Shown one piece after another: positions 1-11,166 of a stretch of 64,000 nt of DNA. The DNA is taken from assembly GCA_027943245.1 (NCBI GenBank), contig JANDJZ010000175.1, positions 37,381-101,380 on the forward strand. Direction: 5' to 3'. Every line of letters starts with the position of its first letter. Position 1 is the stretch's first letter. A program made the translations under genes and the position numbers. Source of the stretch: Acanthamoeba sp. SK_2022b. Its lineage: Eukaryota > Discosea > Longamoebia > Acanthamoebidae. Under the pieces are notes generated by a model that was not told the DNA's origin, made no database searches, and saw only the letters and a program-made list of their open reading frames with translations.

Positions 1-1223
1 AGGCTCGGCTGTCACTTGGGAGGAGATCAGCGTCTGGCTCCTGGATTCCTCGTAGTACTGTTGCACCACGTCCTGTTGCACCACATAACGTTCGTGTATG
101 TCAGGACACACGAAGGAAGCACGGGGATCATCCCGGTGAAATAAAGACCGCTTATTACCCAGTTGACAACGTTCCACCAGGCCTGGATGTAGTCTGGTCG
201 ACGGTTGTGGCGCAGGAGGTAGTAGGCGTGCTCCCACACGTCCTAAAAGGTCACGGTGTTAGAGCTATCACAACAGAGCGAAGAAGGGATGGGCACTCCA
301 TCCCATGCACAACCTACCAAACACAAGACTGGATACAACTCATTCATCAACGGCGAGTCCTACCGCGCCCCAGCCCAGTGAGCGCGTCAGTGTACATGTC
401 CATGGATAGATGGTGAAGGAAAGCAAGACCTTGAGGCCCGCACCTGGTTGGGAGTTGCAACTATCTTGAGATCGCCGCTGGAAGGTTCGACCACGAGCCA
501 CGCCCAACCGCTGCCAAAGACCGTGGCAGCAGCGGTACTGAACTGCTTCTTGAACTCTTCCTGCGTTTGTGCATCAGTTGGGTGTTAGTCCACAATGTGG
601 TTAGCGCTCCGTGTGAGAGCGAGGAGGGACCGGAGGGGAAGTACGAGCGAGCCAAAGTGTTGGCCGATAGCAAAGGCCAGGTCCCCCTGCGGCTCGCTGG
701 CTCCCCCCGGAGTCATGACGCGCCAGAACATGTTGTGGTTCACATACCCGCCACCGTGATTGCGCACCGCCTGCCCTCACACGCACACCACGATGACGGG
801 TCAGTGGCTGCACACCAATGGCGATACAACAGTGGGAGGGGCACGGGTACGGTAGCCAGCTGATCAGAAGGGAAGGTAAGAGAGTGAAAGGACTTGAGGA
901 TGGACTCAGCAGTCGTGTTGGGACCCACCATGAGCGCCTCCTCCGCTTCAAGCCGGTCAATGGCCTCATTGAACTTGTCAGTGTAGGCCTGGTGGTGCTT
1001 GTCCTGCACTCCGCTTTGTAGTAAGCCGAGAGTGTGCAGGTGGCTAAAAGACAGCACTGGGGGGGGGGATAAATAATACGTGGTGCAGCTGCATGGTGAG
1101 TGTGTCGATGTGGGGTTCCAGCGAGTCGTAGGCGTAGGGCAGCGGTGCTAGTGGAAACCGCACTTCCTTGCTGGCAACATGTACTACCACAATAGCGAGC
1201 ACCAATGCCACTCCTGCCCTCAT
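1..1223 (-). CDS. Secreted Fe/Mn superoxide dismutase, 3' end beyond the window
   Basis: Converts superoxide to hydrogen peroxide and oxygen using Fe or Mn. Exons read right to left. The first codes for a hydrophobic signal-like start ([18 protein letters not shown]) and the start of the alpha-hairpin domain ending in MQLHH. Later exons carry [17 protein letters not shown], then [13 protein letters not shown] with a metal-ligand His, then [24 protein letters not shown], then [19 protein letters not shown] with the Asp and His ligands, up to WWNVVNW and a GTAATAAG donor. All four expected ligand positions are present. A last exon appears to continue past base 1, so the C-terminus is missing. 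The start at 1223 is chosen because it begins the signal-like segment; an in-frame GTG at 1253 is not needed. A transposon end lies about 50 bp upstream of the start codon. The leader points to a secreted or vesicular enzyme; an organelle is possible. Family call firm, exact splice sites approximate. Confidence 0.85.
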
Positions 1224-1280
1224 CGTGTAGGTCGTTTTTATGTAGAACACCAACTTTTTTTATCATAGTCCGGCATTTAA

Positions 1281-1293
1281 GGGGCCAGTGCTC
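1281..1293 (+). repeat. Left terminal inverted repeat
   Basis: 13-bp GGGGCCAGTGCTC adjacent to TTAA. It is the perfect inverted partner of 3315-3327. Similarity drops sharply after 13 bp, although both ends continue into T/A-rich runs. Confidence 0.85.
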
Positions 1294-1351
1294 TCTTTTT
1301 TCGATGGTTGGTGCTGTGGTTCGGCCAGTACGAAGATAAACGACCACGTCA

Positions 1352-2641
1352 ATGAGGAGAAGTGAGCCAGAGATGTTCATGATTCCAACCTCAGCGGACT
1401 TGAGGCAAGCCAAGCTCAACAGGAAGAATAAGACAGAGAGGGAGAAGAGAGCTGAACTTCTACATGTGAGGAATGAAGAGAAAGCTGAAAAGGCAAAGCT
1501 GGAGAACAACAACCAAGAGCAAAGGAGGGAGAGAAAGAGAGAGCAACAACAAGAGAAAGAAAAAGAGAAGGAAAGAGAGAGAGAGGTCGTGGCTAGAATT
1601 GACACAGCCATCCAGCCAGTTGCTGACAAACTGACCACAGCCAAGGAGAGAAGCAAAGAAAGGAGGCTGAAGCTCAGCAAGCTGCATGTACAACTGCACC
1701 AGAACAAGCAGGAGCTTGATGAAGCCAAGAAAAGCTTGAGGCAGACCAACAAGCTGCTTGAAGAGGCACAACAAGGCCTGGAGCTGGCCAAGAAGAGGCG
1801 CACACAGCAAGAAAGAGAGAGGGAACAAGAAAAAGAGAGAGATAGGCAAAGAGAAAAGGACAAAAAAGAGAAGCAGCTGGCTGCATGGACCAAGCACAAG
1901 AAGACCCTTCACCTACATGCCTCACCTCCACCAACAGCCACACCACAGACTCAACAGCATGCTGAGCAGGACCAGCCACATCACCTTTGGGCACTCATTG
2001 AGCTACAGCAGGTCACCACCTTCCTCCCACTCCTTGCTTGCCCCTTGTGCCTCCACCTCACACTCCACTGTGTGCACTGGCATGAGGCCAACAGTAGCTT
2101 CTCTACAACTCTTCACTGTGGCAAAGAGGACTGCTCTTTCAAAACTGTCTTCCATTCAACCTCTCACCTTCTCTCCAACAGCCACCACCACAACACACCA
2201 ACTCATCTCACCATCACCTGGGGAGTGCATGCCATCAGCTATGAAAGGCTTGAGAGTATCTTCACCTTGGCTGATGGCATGCCATTGGTGAACAAGACCA
2301 ACTACCTTGCAAAACGAGCTGACCTTCTTCAACTTGTCAAGGATGCCATTGCTGGTGTTCCCACCCCTTCTCCTGCCAAGGGGAAGAGGAAGAGGACATC
2401 ACCATCTTCATCACCATCCTCCTCATTGGCGTCTTCCTCATCAACTTTGTCATCTTCATCTTCATCTTCCCCACCCGTTCCTTCAACGTTTTCCTTGTCG
2501 TCCTCCTCATCAGCATCTTCATCACCATCCTCCTCATTGGCGTCTTCCTCATCAACTTCGTCTTCCCCACCCTCTCCTTCAATGCTTCCAGCATCTTCAT
2601 CTTCCTCATCATCATCTACGTCTTGCCCTTCCAAGAAATGA
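1352..2641 (+). pseudogene. Truncated transposase-like protein (coiled coil + Cys/His domain)
   Basis: A 429-residue open frame inside the TIR element. Residues ~20-200 are a highly charged Lys/Glu/Arg coiled coil. Residues ~225-330 contain a Cys/His-rich segment (CPLC, then HCGKEDCSFKTVF, then a hydrophobic part with WGVHAISYERLESIFTLADG), which resembles the zinc-binding N-terminal region of Mutator/Kolobok-like transposases where a CxxC/CxxC cluster precedes the DDE fold. After residue ~345 it becomes a Lys/Arg patch followed by ~90 residues of Ser/Pro low complexity. No DDE core is visible, so it cannot encode a complete transposase as it stands. A ~40-bp Ser-coding segment occurs twice (about 2408-2447 and 2518-2557). 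The family link is by eye and only moderate; expression as an accessory protein cannot be excluded. Confidence 0.45.
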
Positions 2642-2659
2642 TGATCCTCAGTTTCTTAT

Positions 2660-2938
2660 GTGTGTGCCTGGCCCAGTTGTGGGCGCACCTACACCTATAA
2701 GGCATGGCTCGACCACCACACCCTTGACCATGAAAAGGGGCTAGGGACAGCCCCCATGGCAGCAACAACAACAACACCAACCGCAGCAGCACCATCAACA
2801 GAAACAACAGCACCTTCCCCACCATGGCCAACCAGCCAAAGACATACATTATGCTTGATCTCTTTCTTTATTTTATTGCTGACTTTTTTTGTATCTGAAA
2901 CTGGTAGGGGAGTGAATTGTCTTCAACTCCATCTTTGA
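2660..2938 (+). pseudogene. C2H2 zinc-finger frame inside the transposon
   Basis: An open frame without its own ATG (it opens on GTG) encoding CAWPSCGRTYTYKAWLDHH followed by TLDH. The spacing C-x4-C-x12-H-x4-H fits a C2H2 zinc finger. An Ala/Thr/Pro-rich tail follows. It could be a 3' exon of the transposon protein or a remnant left after deletion of the catalytic domain. The finger is clear; the gene structure is not. Confidence 0.4.
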
Positions 2939-3314
2939 TGAACAGTATCTCCATGAGACTCTGGACCCAGACTTCATCCTCACTGACCTTGGGTTGGGTG
3001 CTATGTCTACGCCAACCACACTGGCCGGGCTTCCATCACTACCAGACCTTGTGCCTCCTTGGTTCATTCATTTCCTTTTGTTCGCCCTTGTCACGACGAT
3101 GAACTAACACCCCTTTGGTGACAGATGGGAGTACGAGGGAGCGAGGAGCGCAGAGCGAGGAGCGAGGCATTTTGGGCCGATTTTTTTTTCGAAAATAAAA
3201 AAACATTGCTCAAGTTCTGATGGGGGCGTGACTTTTTGGCCGTGACTGGGCGGGCGCAAGGCCGAGTTTCAGTTTCGCCACTGCAAAAAAGGCCCACCAC
3301 CATTTTTTTCCAAG

Positions 3315-3327
3315 GAGCACTGGCCCC
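3315..3327 (-). repeat. Right terminal inverted repeat
   Basis: GAGCACTGGCCCC followed by TTAA; exact reverse complement of the left end at 1281-1293. Confidence 0.85.
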
Positions 3328-3331
3328 TTAA

Positions 3332-3852
3332 ATTAAAAATAGAGTTCCCAATACTACAGATTCAGCCTGTGTTGCCAGGTTTGCACCATCTTGTTGGAGT
3401 TATCATTCTCTGACTCTCATCCCTTATCTGTGATACCTACCTTAAATCAACCACTTCTTCCTCTTCTTTCAACACATGTCCTCACATCCTTGTTGGCCTT
3501 CTTGTTTCCAACACATCTTTCTTGGAGCAATCAACACCAAACCATCTCTTCAACATCTAAATTACCCTTCTTCATTCTCCACCCACCGTTTTTGTTGTTC
3601 CAATTAAAATCCATCTCACTTCTCTTAACCAATCTCCCCAGACCCAAACATCATTTAGTAGTACTTAAATGTTGAAGGATCTCTTCAGCACCATTCCCTG
3701 ACCTGCTGTGGACATCTGCAACTTTGGCTGAAGCAAGGGAAGTGTCCCATCACAAGTAAGGGAGAAGCAGGGAGAAGATAAGGAAAGTTTTGTGCTGCTA
3801 GCTGCCACTTGCCCCACGCTGCCCAACCACACTGTTCCATAGCTAAATATGT
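3332..3852. other. Non-coding stretch between transposon and PMK gene
   Basis: About 520 bp of pyrimidine-biased, AT-richer sequence (many CAACAC, CTTCTT, TCTCATCC motifs) without a convincing gene. It holds the 3' flank of the phosphomevalonate kinase gene. The composition differs from the GC-rich genes and resembles the transposon interior, so an older decayed insertion is possible. Confidence 0.4.
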
Positions 3853-4797
3853 TTATGCTGGTTTCTTGCTGACGCCATCAACAGGCACTTGACTGCTCGC
3901 CTGCTGCACTGTCATGGCGGTGCAGGGAGCAGAGCTGACGAATGGGAGCAGTTTATCATGAAGAAAGCTGATGGTGCTTTCATTTCCAAGCCTGTCGTTG
4001 TTGAAGATCAGGTCCCACCGGTCGAATGAATCCAGCTCGGTTTCAGACTCTGGTTACGCTCATGTGAGAAGAAAGCCATTGTTCTGCTCAGAGCAGATGT
4101 TCAACGTAACCATGACAGTCAATCGAGCTCTTGCGCCATCCCAACTGCTTCTTAAACTCCAATGGAGAATCCACGCGAAGCCGTACCAAGCGGATCGGGC
4201 CCTCTCTGGCAATAAACTGTTAGAGCATAGTCTCTCCTTACGAGGCTCCCAATAGAGGAGGCCATTATACCCTGAACTGGCGAGCTGGCCAAGAAGGGCT
4301 TGCTCAAAATACTCAACCTCCCACGAGTAGCGTATGCCTGTCACAAAGAAGAGTCTGAACCTCACCCTATCGCTGTCCGCCCTCTCTGCAGCCTTTTGGT
4401 CGAACATGTGCTTGGCCTGCTTGAGCAAGCGGCGGCAGTAGCGCATGCGGTCGATAGTCTTGATCTCTGTCCAGTAGGCGGTCATCATCATGCGGTGCTG
4501 TTCCTTGTACTCGCGGTCTGTAAGCAGTCGATCATGGTCAATCTCGCCTCGAAACCTCTCCGTGAAGTCCTCCTTGAAGAGGTCCGTCGTAGAGGCAAAC
4601 ACGCTCTCGACGTCTGTGGTCCTGTCCTTTTGCTCCCGGTTTGTGCAAAAGAGGTCCTTCGCCACACTCACCAAATGGTCTTTGCCTTTGCACAACCATG
4701 AAAATGTTAACACATACAGTGCGTGCAGTCCTTGGCTGGCTTAGGAACCTGAGAAACGCTTGCCCGAAACAAGTACAATGGCTGACGGGCAGCCCAT
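3853..4797 (-). CDS. Phosphomevalonate kinase, animal type (PMVK-like)
   Basis: Phosphorylates mevalonate-5-phosphate to the diphosphate in the mevalonate pathway. Four exons fit by eye: 4749-4797, 4271-4685, 4111-4205 and 3853-4049. Together they give 756 nt, an exact 251-residue frame with GT-AG junctions in matching phase. The start MGCPSAIVLVSGKRFSGKDH contains a P-loop of the PMVK form GKRxSGKD. Then come FKEDF, a segment with LLTDREYKEQHR (cf. STYKEAFR), an Arg-rich CRRLLKQAK stretch, FFVTGIRYSWEVEYF (cf. VSDTRRVSDIQWF), IRLVRLRVDSP, and a SETELDSFDRWDLIFNND C-terminus matching the acidic FDWVIEN end of the family. The human enzyme is ~192 residues; this one is longer. Fungi and plants use the unrelated GHMP-type enzyme, so the animal type is notable. 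It diverges from the WDR75 gene, sharing a 272-bp spacer. Confidence 0.75.
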
Positions 4798-5069
4798 GCG
4801 CAGCGGTTTCTTGCTTTTATCTCTCGCGTCCTCATCTTTTCTCTTTTGGCGCCATTGCTGTCGACCTCTCGGTGTTTCTGCCTTTCTTCTCTGACGGCGG
4901 AGACGCAGTTGTTGTGCGGCTTCCTTCATCTCTTCGCGGCTCGCGAACGCCTTCCTCCTTTCCTTCATCTTCTTTCCTATCTCGCTCCGCGGGGTTGTCT
5001 GTTCCTGCGGCGCCGCGTCCGTAATCACCTGCCACCCACTCCGGGATTTTCCATTTTTAATTTTGCAAA
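4798..5069. promoter_or_regulatory. Shared bidirectional promoter region PMK / WDR75
   Basis: 272 bp separate the start codons of two divergent genes, so both 5' UTRs and core promoters must lie here. The minus strand happens to be open in a very basic frame, but this is best read as untranslated leader. No TATA box is obvious. Confidence 0.5.
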
Positions 5070-8000
5070 ATGCAGCAGGCCGCTGCTCCGCCCTCATCTT
5101 CTTCTGCTACCGCCTCAGCCCCCACTCCTGCCCCTATTGCTCCCTCTCCTGCGTGGCAGGAACGCATTGCTGGTGGTCTAATCACCACCACCCCGCCCGC
5201 CTTCACCAAAGATGGAGAGTACGCAATTTTGCCACCCTAAAATAATCTTATAAGATAATCTGCCAAGGAGAGCGCAAGATTTTTCTTTTCAATTGTTGCC
5301 CACGAATGTAGATTTAAAATTCTAAGTTGCACGGCCTCACACCAAGCTTTTCTCGTACTACAGCTTTTTGATCACCTGCGCTGCCTCAGTGCTGAAGGTG
5401 TACAGTGTCAAGACCGGTGAGGTTGTCAAGACCCTGCGACACAAGTCCCGAGTGACTGGTTTCTTCTTCAACCCCGTCAATGCTTTGCAGGTGCGTCCCT
5501 GCACAGCTCGTGGTTTACGCTTCCAGTGAGTGCTGATCGCTGAATGTCGGCAGCTCTACTCGGCGGCTGAGGAAGGCATCATCCGCTTGTGGGATTTCGA
5601 AGACGGCGTGCTTCTGAAGGTACATCCTTGTCCTTTCCTACTCGCGCGTGGTTGAGTAATGGTGGCAAACGTGAGTCTGGTCGGAATGCGTGGAACGTGT
5701 GCGCACACAGAGTTGGAGGATTGGCGGAGAGGGAAAGATCACACAGGCCGTTCTCGACGCCAACCAACGCGTGGCCTACTTGAGCATTACTAAGAAGGAC
5801 CCCAACTCGCACAGAGTGACGTATCTCATCAGGTAGGTCTCGACTTACAGCATGCACATTTGTGGTGTCGCCGCGAACGGTCAATGGCTCATTCGATTTC
5901 TCTATGATTAACCGCGTTAAACAGCACATTCAGCCTGGGCAACTGCACGAGTCGAGTGCGCTACACTAGCAGCCGGCCTCTCGCTAGGGTACCCGCCCAC
6001 TCCAATCGGGCCTGTGTTGGCAATGCCGGCGTATGACTTTTTTCAGAAGTCTGATCCCATCCTTTGCTTTGCAGCTGTACGTCAGCCCTCGGGGCGACTA
6101 CTTCGCTGCCCTCCAGGCCAACTGTCGCGGGTTCCAGTTGTTCAACGTGAACACGAAGGACATTCAGTCGTACGTCGCTTGGTCTCGGCATTTCGACGTT
6201 GCATCCCTCCCTACAGCGTCCATTCGCTTACGCCACTCTTTCATTCGTTTGTTGGGGAATCCGCAGTATCCAGCACCCCCACAAGATCACCTCGTTTGAT
6301 TTTCATCCCACCGAGCCGTGCGTGGCTTACGGTGATGAGGCCGGCGTGATACGCGTCAACTACTGCCTCCCCACCGGCTCCGCAGGCTCGGCCGACGCGA
6401 CCAAGCCCTGGCCCAAGCAGAATCGTATCGACAGATACGAATGGCACACGTCCAGCGTCTCGACCCTTAACTTTTCACCCGATGGCTACTACCTGTTCTC
6501 CGGCGGTTTCGAGGTGCGGTCCCCGCTCATGCCCTTGTGTGTTGATGTGGTCGATCTCGAGACCTCACTCCATCCATGCAGCAAGTGTTGGTGCTCTGGC
6601 GACTCAACACCAAGCACAAGATCTTCCTCCCCCGCTTGGGCGCTGCCATTTCTTCCATCACCCTCAATGAACAAGGTCCATCGCGAGACCCTCGATTCAC
6701 ACGACGATCATTCTTGAGTTTGTCCCCTTCGCTCACCACGATCCCTTGTCTTCCCATTAGGAACCGTGTATGCCGTGTGCTGCAACGACAATAGCATCCG
6801 CATCATCGACGCTCTGTCGAGGGAGCTGATCATGGCAATTCAGGGCATCAGCTTGGGTGCTCCTTTCTTTTTCTTGTCTTGTCTTGGGCTGCGATCGTCC
6901 AATTTTTTATTCATTATTACTTACATGCGTTTGGGTCTTTTAGACACCGGTGGTATGCCTATTGCCATCGAGCCCCGCAATGGTCTCATCGTCACGTCTT
7001 TCAAGCATGGCTCCCTGCAGCGCTATGACCCCGTGCGCGACAGGTGAGCTTGCGCGGCTTCCGTCCCCATCTCTCGTCTCGCTTTGCGTCAGCTGCCCCC
7101 CCCCCTCCTGAGACGGCCCTTTGACCCTTCTCTCCCCACCCTCCAAAGGCACGTGGATCTGGTTGAGATCGTGTCCAATCCTCAGGTGGAAGAGTTCGAG
7201 ACTCTGGCATTGGCCAGTGTGAGGCAGGTTGCCTTCGGTCCTAAGGGCAGCTACATGGTCACGGTACTGTAACCACCCCCACTGGCGCGGCGGTTCGAAC
7301 AAGCCTTTCCTTTGGGCTCACTCGAGGTGGGGGCTTCGTCCGTACGCAGAGCGACCACCGCGCGAAGACAGACATTGAACCCGAGATCTCCATCAAGTTT
7401 TGGCTACACGATGGCAAGCAGTACGGCCCCGCCGCCAATATGTAAGCATGCTATAGCCCTCTCGCTCTGACCCTCGAGCGGCAGGTATACCCTCAATACC
7501 GCGGCACACAAGGCCCACAGCGCTCCCATTACGGCTCTGGCTTGCCACCCCATTCTTCCGCTGGTCGCCTCGTGCTCCGAAGACGGCAAGTTCAAGCTTT
7601 GGGAACAGACTGAGAGGCCGCCCGGTGCGTTGCTACTCTCTGCGAACATCAGATCACGCGCGTGTAACCTGACACCCGTTCCCCATGTGTGTGGCGTGTG
7701 CGCCCCTTTTGGTTCTCTGCAGTGCCTGGCAGTAAGAATACCGCTAGCCGCCAGCTCTGGGTGTGCCGCTCGGTGGGTGACTTCAAGCAACTGGAGGCGA
7801 CTGCCATTTCTTTCTCTACGGACGGTTCACTCCTCGCCGTCGCCTACGGATCGGTATGCGATAGCCACTGCTCATCACCAGGCCAAGACTGGCCATTACG
7901 GCCCAGCGGTACACCATGTGTGGCATTGCTCACCCGTTTTTCCCCCTTGCTCCCCGTTCACCGCGCAGACTATCACTCTGTGGGATCCTATGTCGAACAC

Positions 8001-9902
8001 CTTCCACCGCTCTCTCAGCTTCACCAACTGCGTCGGCCAAACGATCAAGCACCTGGCCTTCATCCCGTCCTCCCGCTACATGGTCTCCGCCACCTGCGAT
8101 CAGGTAAGGAAGCCTCGTCCCATCCACGCGCTGTTAGAAGGCTATTATTATTTTATTTTTTTATTTTTTTTATTTTTTATGTTATTTTTTTTGTTTTGGG
8201 CCCACCAAAATGGTGCGCTAATTTGCCGTGCGCAACAGCTGTTCGTCTGGGATCTGGTGCGGTGTGCCGTCGTGTGGAGCTATAACATCCAGGTGAAGAG
8301 CTTGGCGGTGGACATGTCGGTCAACTACAAGGCCAACCTGGTCTTCCCGTCACCGTCCTCCCTGGTCTCCTCCTTCGTGGTGAGTAACGGGAAACACATT
8401 TTCCTCTTTAACCCATCGTCGCCCAAGGTAAGCCACTCCCCCCCCCCAACCAATATCTCGCCTGCTCACGGGGGCTTACCACAACTTTCTCTCCTCTGCC
8501 ACAGCCCCTCCACGTGTGGATTGCGGAGAAGCGCGCGGTCGTGTCCCTCGCCTTTACCGCGACGTCGAGCCTCTTGCCCGAGGGTCGTGTCGTCTACTTG
8601 AACGACAAGTGCGAGCTCGTCTGTCTGGAGAAGAAGCTGGAGAAGAAGCCCGACCATAAGACAGGTACGGCGCGAACAAAACTCCCGTTCGTGTCACGCT
8701 TATGCGGTGCGGCTCACCGGTTGTCTGTGGCGTGATCGCGCTCGAGCAGACCAGGAGAAGGTTTCGCTCAGCATGTCCAAGCTGAAGCGGGCCAAGAAGG
8801 AGGTCAAGGAGGAGAAGCTGTCAGCTTTCGAGAGCACGTTCGGCAAGCTTTCCGTCGCCGGTACGGAGACTTCCCAAACGGGGGCGTCGACGAGAGACGG
8901 GGACACGGGCGTCCTGGTCCCGCGCGAGGACACCGGCACGCTGTTCAATCCATCTACCCCGCAGCTGTCTCACCTCTTCAATGGACCGTCCCACCTGCTG
9001 CCCTCGCCCGCCAAGATATACTCGTCGTTCATGGAGGGCCTCCTGAAGAAGGCCCACACCCACGTCGCCAACGCCGATGCCGCGCAGCATCCGACTAGCG
9101 GTGCTGACGCCGCTGATTCCACCATGCAACTCGACTCGCCCGCCGAAGCTGCCGTGAACAAGAGCCAGGCAACCGACGGCGTTGAAAATGCCGCCACTTC
9201 GAAGAACGTACGCACGCATGCTTCGCAATGACCGCTTGAACAGTGTGCCTCACATTCCTCCGTCAAACACGGCACAGCAACACAAGAGACAAACCAAGGC
9301 GACCGAGAAGACGTTCTACGACTCGATGTTCAAGTTCTTCTCTTCCTACGCCGCTCGCGACGGTGAGTGCTCTCTGCGGGAGGTCTCATTTGTTGGCTGT
9401 TGTGTCGCTTACCTCTCCCTCCCTTTCTCTCTCTCTCTCTCTCTGCGATTGCGTTCAACCAGAGGAAACGGAAATGCCGGCCTCGCTGCTGAATGAGCTT
9501 ACGGCAACAGTGAAGAGGCCCAAGCAGGCGGCCAAGCATCAGGCCAAGGACGCTCAGACCCAGCGACAGAGCAAGAGCAAAAAGCAAAAGGATCGCAGCG
9601 GACAGAAGAAGGAAGTCAATGGTCAGAGCACTACGCCCACTACCACAACGCCGACCGAGTCCACTTCCGAGGTTGCTGCGGCCACGGCCGTCACCCCCGT
9701 CAAGAGCACGAAGGCTCAGCGAAAGGAGAAGCGTGCCTCACAGCCCACGGCGGGCGCCGACGTGGATGCTATGGCGGTGGAGAACGACACCAACGGCGGC
9801 AGCAGCGGACCTCGAGAGGAGGAGCAATCCAATGGCACCAGGGCCAAGAAGACCACCCCACGAAGGAGCAGGAAGAGCGCGAACGGGCCGCAGCAGGAGT
9901 AA
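5070..9902 (+). CDS. WD40 protein WDR75/UTP17-like, rRNA processing
   Basis: Nucleolar component of the t-UTP/SSU processome that links Pol I transcription to 18S rRNA maturation. Start MQQAAAPPSSSSATASAP is a Pro/Ala tail leading to ITTTPPAFTKDGE. WD repeats follow in many small exons: VLKVYSVKTGEVVKTLRHKS, LYSAAEEGIIRLWDFEDGVLLK, HKITSFDFHPTEPCVAYGDEAG, EWHTSSVSTLNFSPDGYYL then FSGGFE, VLVLWRLNTKHKIFLPRLGA, VYAVCCNDNSIRIIDALSRE, and a second set around 7180-8400. The LPRLGAAISSI segment and the two-propeller layout match the WDR75/Nan1 family. The C-terminus (from ~9470) is a Lys/Arg/Ser/Thr-rich tail ending GPQQE. Introns are short. Family call from motif order; any single repeat could fit other WD proteins. 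Confidence 0.75.
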
Positions 9903-10210
9903 CGCGCACATACAAAAGCCAACTAAACATTTGACGCAAATTAGAAGCTCATATCAGTGAAACCCCACCTGGGCTCCTCTGTCGTCTCTTCAACTTCTGT
10001 CGTGCGTCGCCCTCCACACCAGGTTGCCTCTCCGTTTCGCCCTCTTTGTCGGCGAGCCGAGGGCAGCTACGGGATAAATCCGGGAATTAACTCCGTGCAA
10101 ACCTGGCAAAAAGGCGATAGCCGCGTCTTTCTTCTCTCTTTCTCCTTTCTCTCTCCCTTAAATCGGCCGTCGTCGTTCGGGCCTCTTCAGTTTCTGAATT
10201 CATCGCAAAG
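9903..10210. promoter_or_regulatory. Intergenic region, RPL10 promoter with pyrimidine tract
   Basis: About 300 bp. A strong CT-rich run (about 10126-10160) lies ~50-85 bp before the RPL10 start, typical of ribosomal-protein gene promoters and 5' TOP-like leaders. The upstream part holds the 3' flank of the WD40 gene. Confidence 0.45.
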
Positions 10211-11049
10211 ATGGGACGCAGTACGTCACCCTCCTCCCCCATCAGATAGATTTTCCCTCTCCTTGTAGCGCCAAGTTTTCGTTATGGTAGAGAGAAAGGG
10301 CGCCGTGCCGTGCTTGATGTCAAGAGAGTGCATCATTCATTTAACGATGAAATAATGTCGCGATGGTTATGCAGGACCCGCTCGTTGCTACCGCTACTGT
10401 AAGAACAAGCCTTACATCAAGTCCCGCTACTGCCGTGGTGTCCCCGAGCCCAAGCTCAGGATCTACGATCTCGGCAGGAAGAAGGCCGGCGTGGACGAGT
10501 TCCCCTTCGTTGCCCACCTTCTTTCGTGGGAGCACGAGCAGATCTCCTCGGAGGCTCTTGAGGCTGCCCGTATCTCGTGCAACAAGTACATCACCAAGAT
10601 GGCTGGTAAGGATTCCTTCCACATGAGGGTCCGCGTCCACCCCTACCACATCCTCCGTATCAACAAGATGTTGTCATGCGCCGGCGCTGACAGGTACGTG
10701 CCGTTTAATGCTCATTTATAGGGATCTTGTTTTAACCTTTCTCCCCGACAGACTTCAGACTGGTATGCGTGGTGCCTTCGGTAAGCCCGCTGGTTGCGTC
10801 GCTCGCGTGAAGATCGGTCAGATCCTCTTCTCTGTCCGCTCGAAGGACAACTCCAAGGCCCACGTCATTGAGGCCCTCCGTCGTGCCAAGTACAAGTTCC
10901 CCGGCAGGCAAAAGATCGTCCTCTCCAACAAGTGGGGTTTCACTCCCCTCCAGAGGGAGGAGTACCTGCAGCTCAAGAGCGAGGGCAGGATCATCCCCGA
11001 CGGTGTCAACGCCAAGGTGATCAAGAACAAGGGTGTGCTCGGCTTCTAA
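10211..11049 (+). CDS. RPL10: 60S ribosomal protein L10 (uL16)
   Basis: Universally conserved large-subunit protein near the peptidyl-transferase centre and tRNA corridor. The start codon sits in a very short first exon (MGR, split after CGC A), and joins after a ~150-bp intron to [20 protein letters not shown]. Continues with [20 protein letters not shown], the conserved [20 protein letters not shown], a second intron after CAGADR, then [19 protein letters not shown] and ends [12 protein letters not shown]. Full length for the family. The conserved RGAFGKP loop is present. Codon use is strongly biased to C/G-ending codons, as expected for a highly expressed gene. No oddities. Confidence 0.95.
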
Positions 11050-11166
11050 GCACCTTTTTTTCATTGAAAATATAGCCCTATTAAGCCCTCACGCACGCTT
11101 GCTCTCACAAAGTGTACACTCCAAAGTGGTAAGTAAATGCGCATTTTAGATGCCAGCCGATCAGGT

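Larger units (their letters stand above)
1277..3331. mobile_element. DNA transposon derivative with 13-bp TIRs and TTAA flanks
   Basis: The sequence GGGGCCAGTGCTC at 1281-1293 is repeated exactly in inverted orientation at 3315-3327. TTAA lies immediately outside both ends (1277-1280 and 3328-3331), as a target-site duplication would. The element is 2047 bp without the flanks. TTAA duplications are typical of the piggyBac and Kolobok superfamilies. The interior holds a coiled-coil/Cys-His reading frame resembling the N-terminal part of Mutator/Kolobok-type transposases and a separate C2H2 finger frame, but I see no DDE catalytic domain, so it looks like an internally deleted, non-autonomous copy. 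It sits just upstream of the SOD gene. Termini are directly visible; superfamily is inferred. Confidence 0.8.

Noticed and set aside
601..1899. 432-residue Ser/Leu/Cys-rich minus-strand frame
   Set aside because: It is the antisense of the charged coiled-coil transposon frame and runs through SOD introns; low complexity, no domain.
2329..2634. Acidic (Asp/Glu) minus-strand frame
   Set aside because: Antisense of the Ser-repeat codons in the transposon protein; explained by the repeat.
4741..5097. Very basic N-terminal extension of the PMK frame up to 5097
   Set aside because: PMVK proteins start a few residues before the P-loop; the extension overlaps the divergent WDR75 start and looks like leader sequence.
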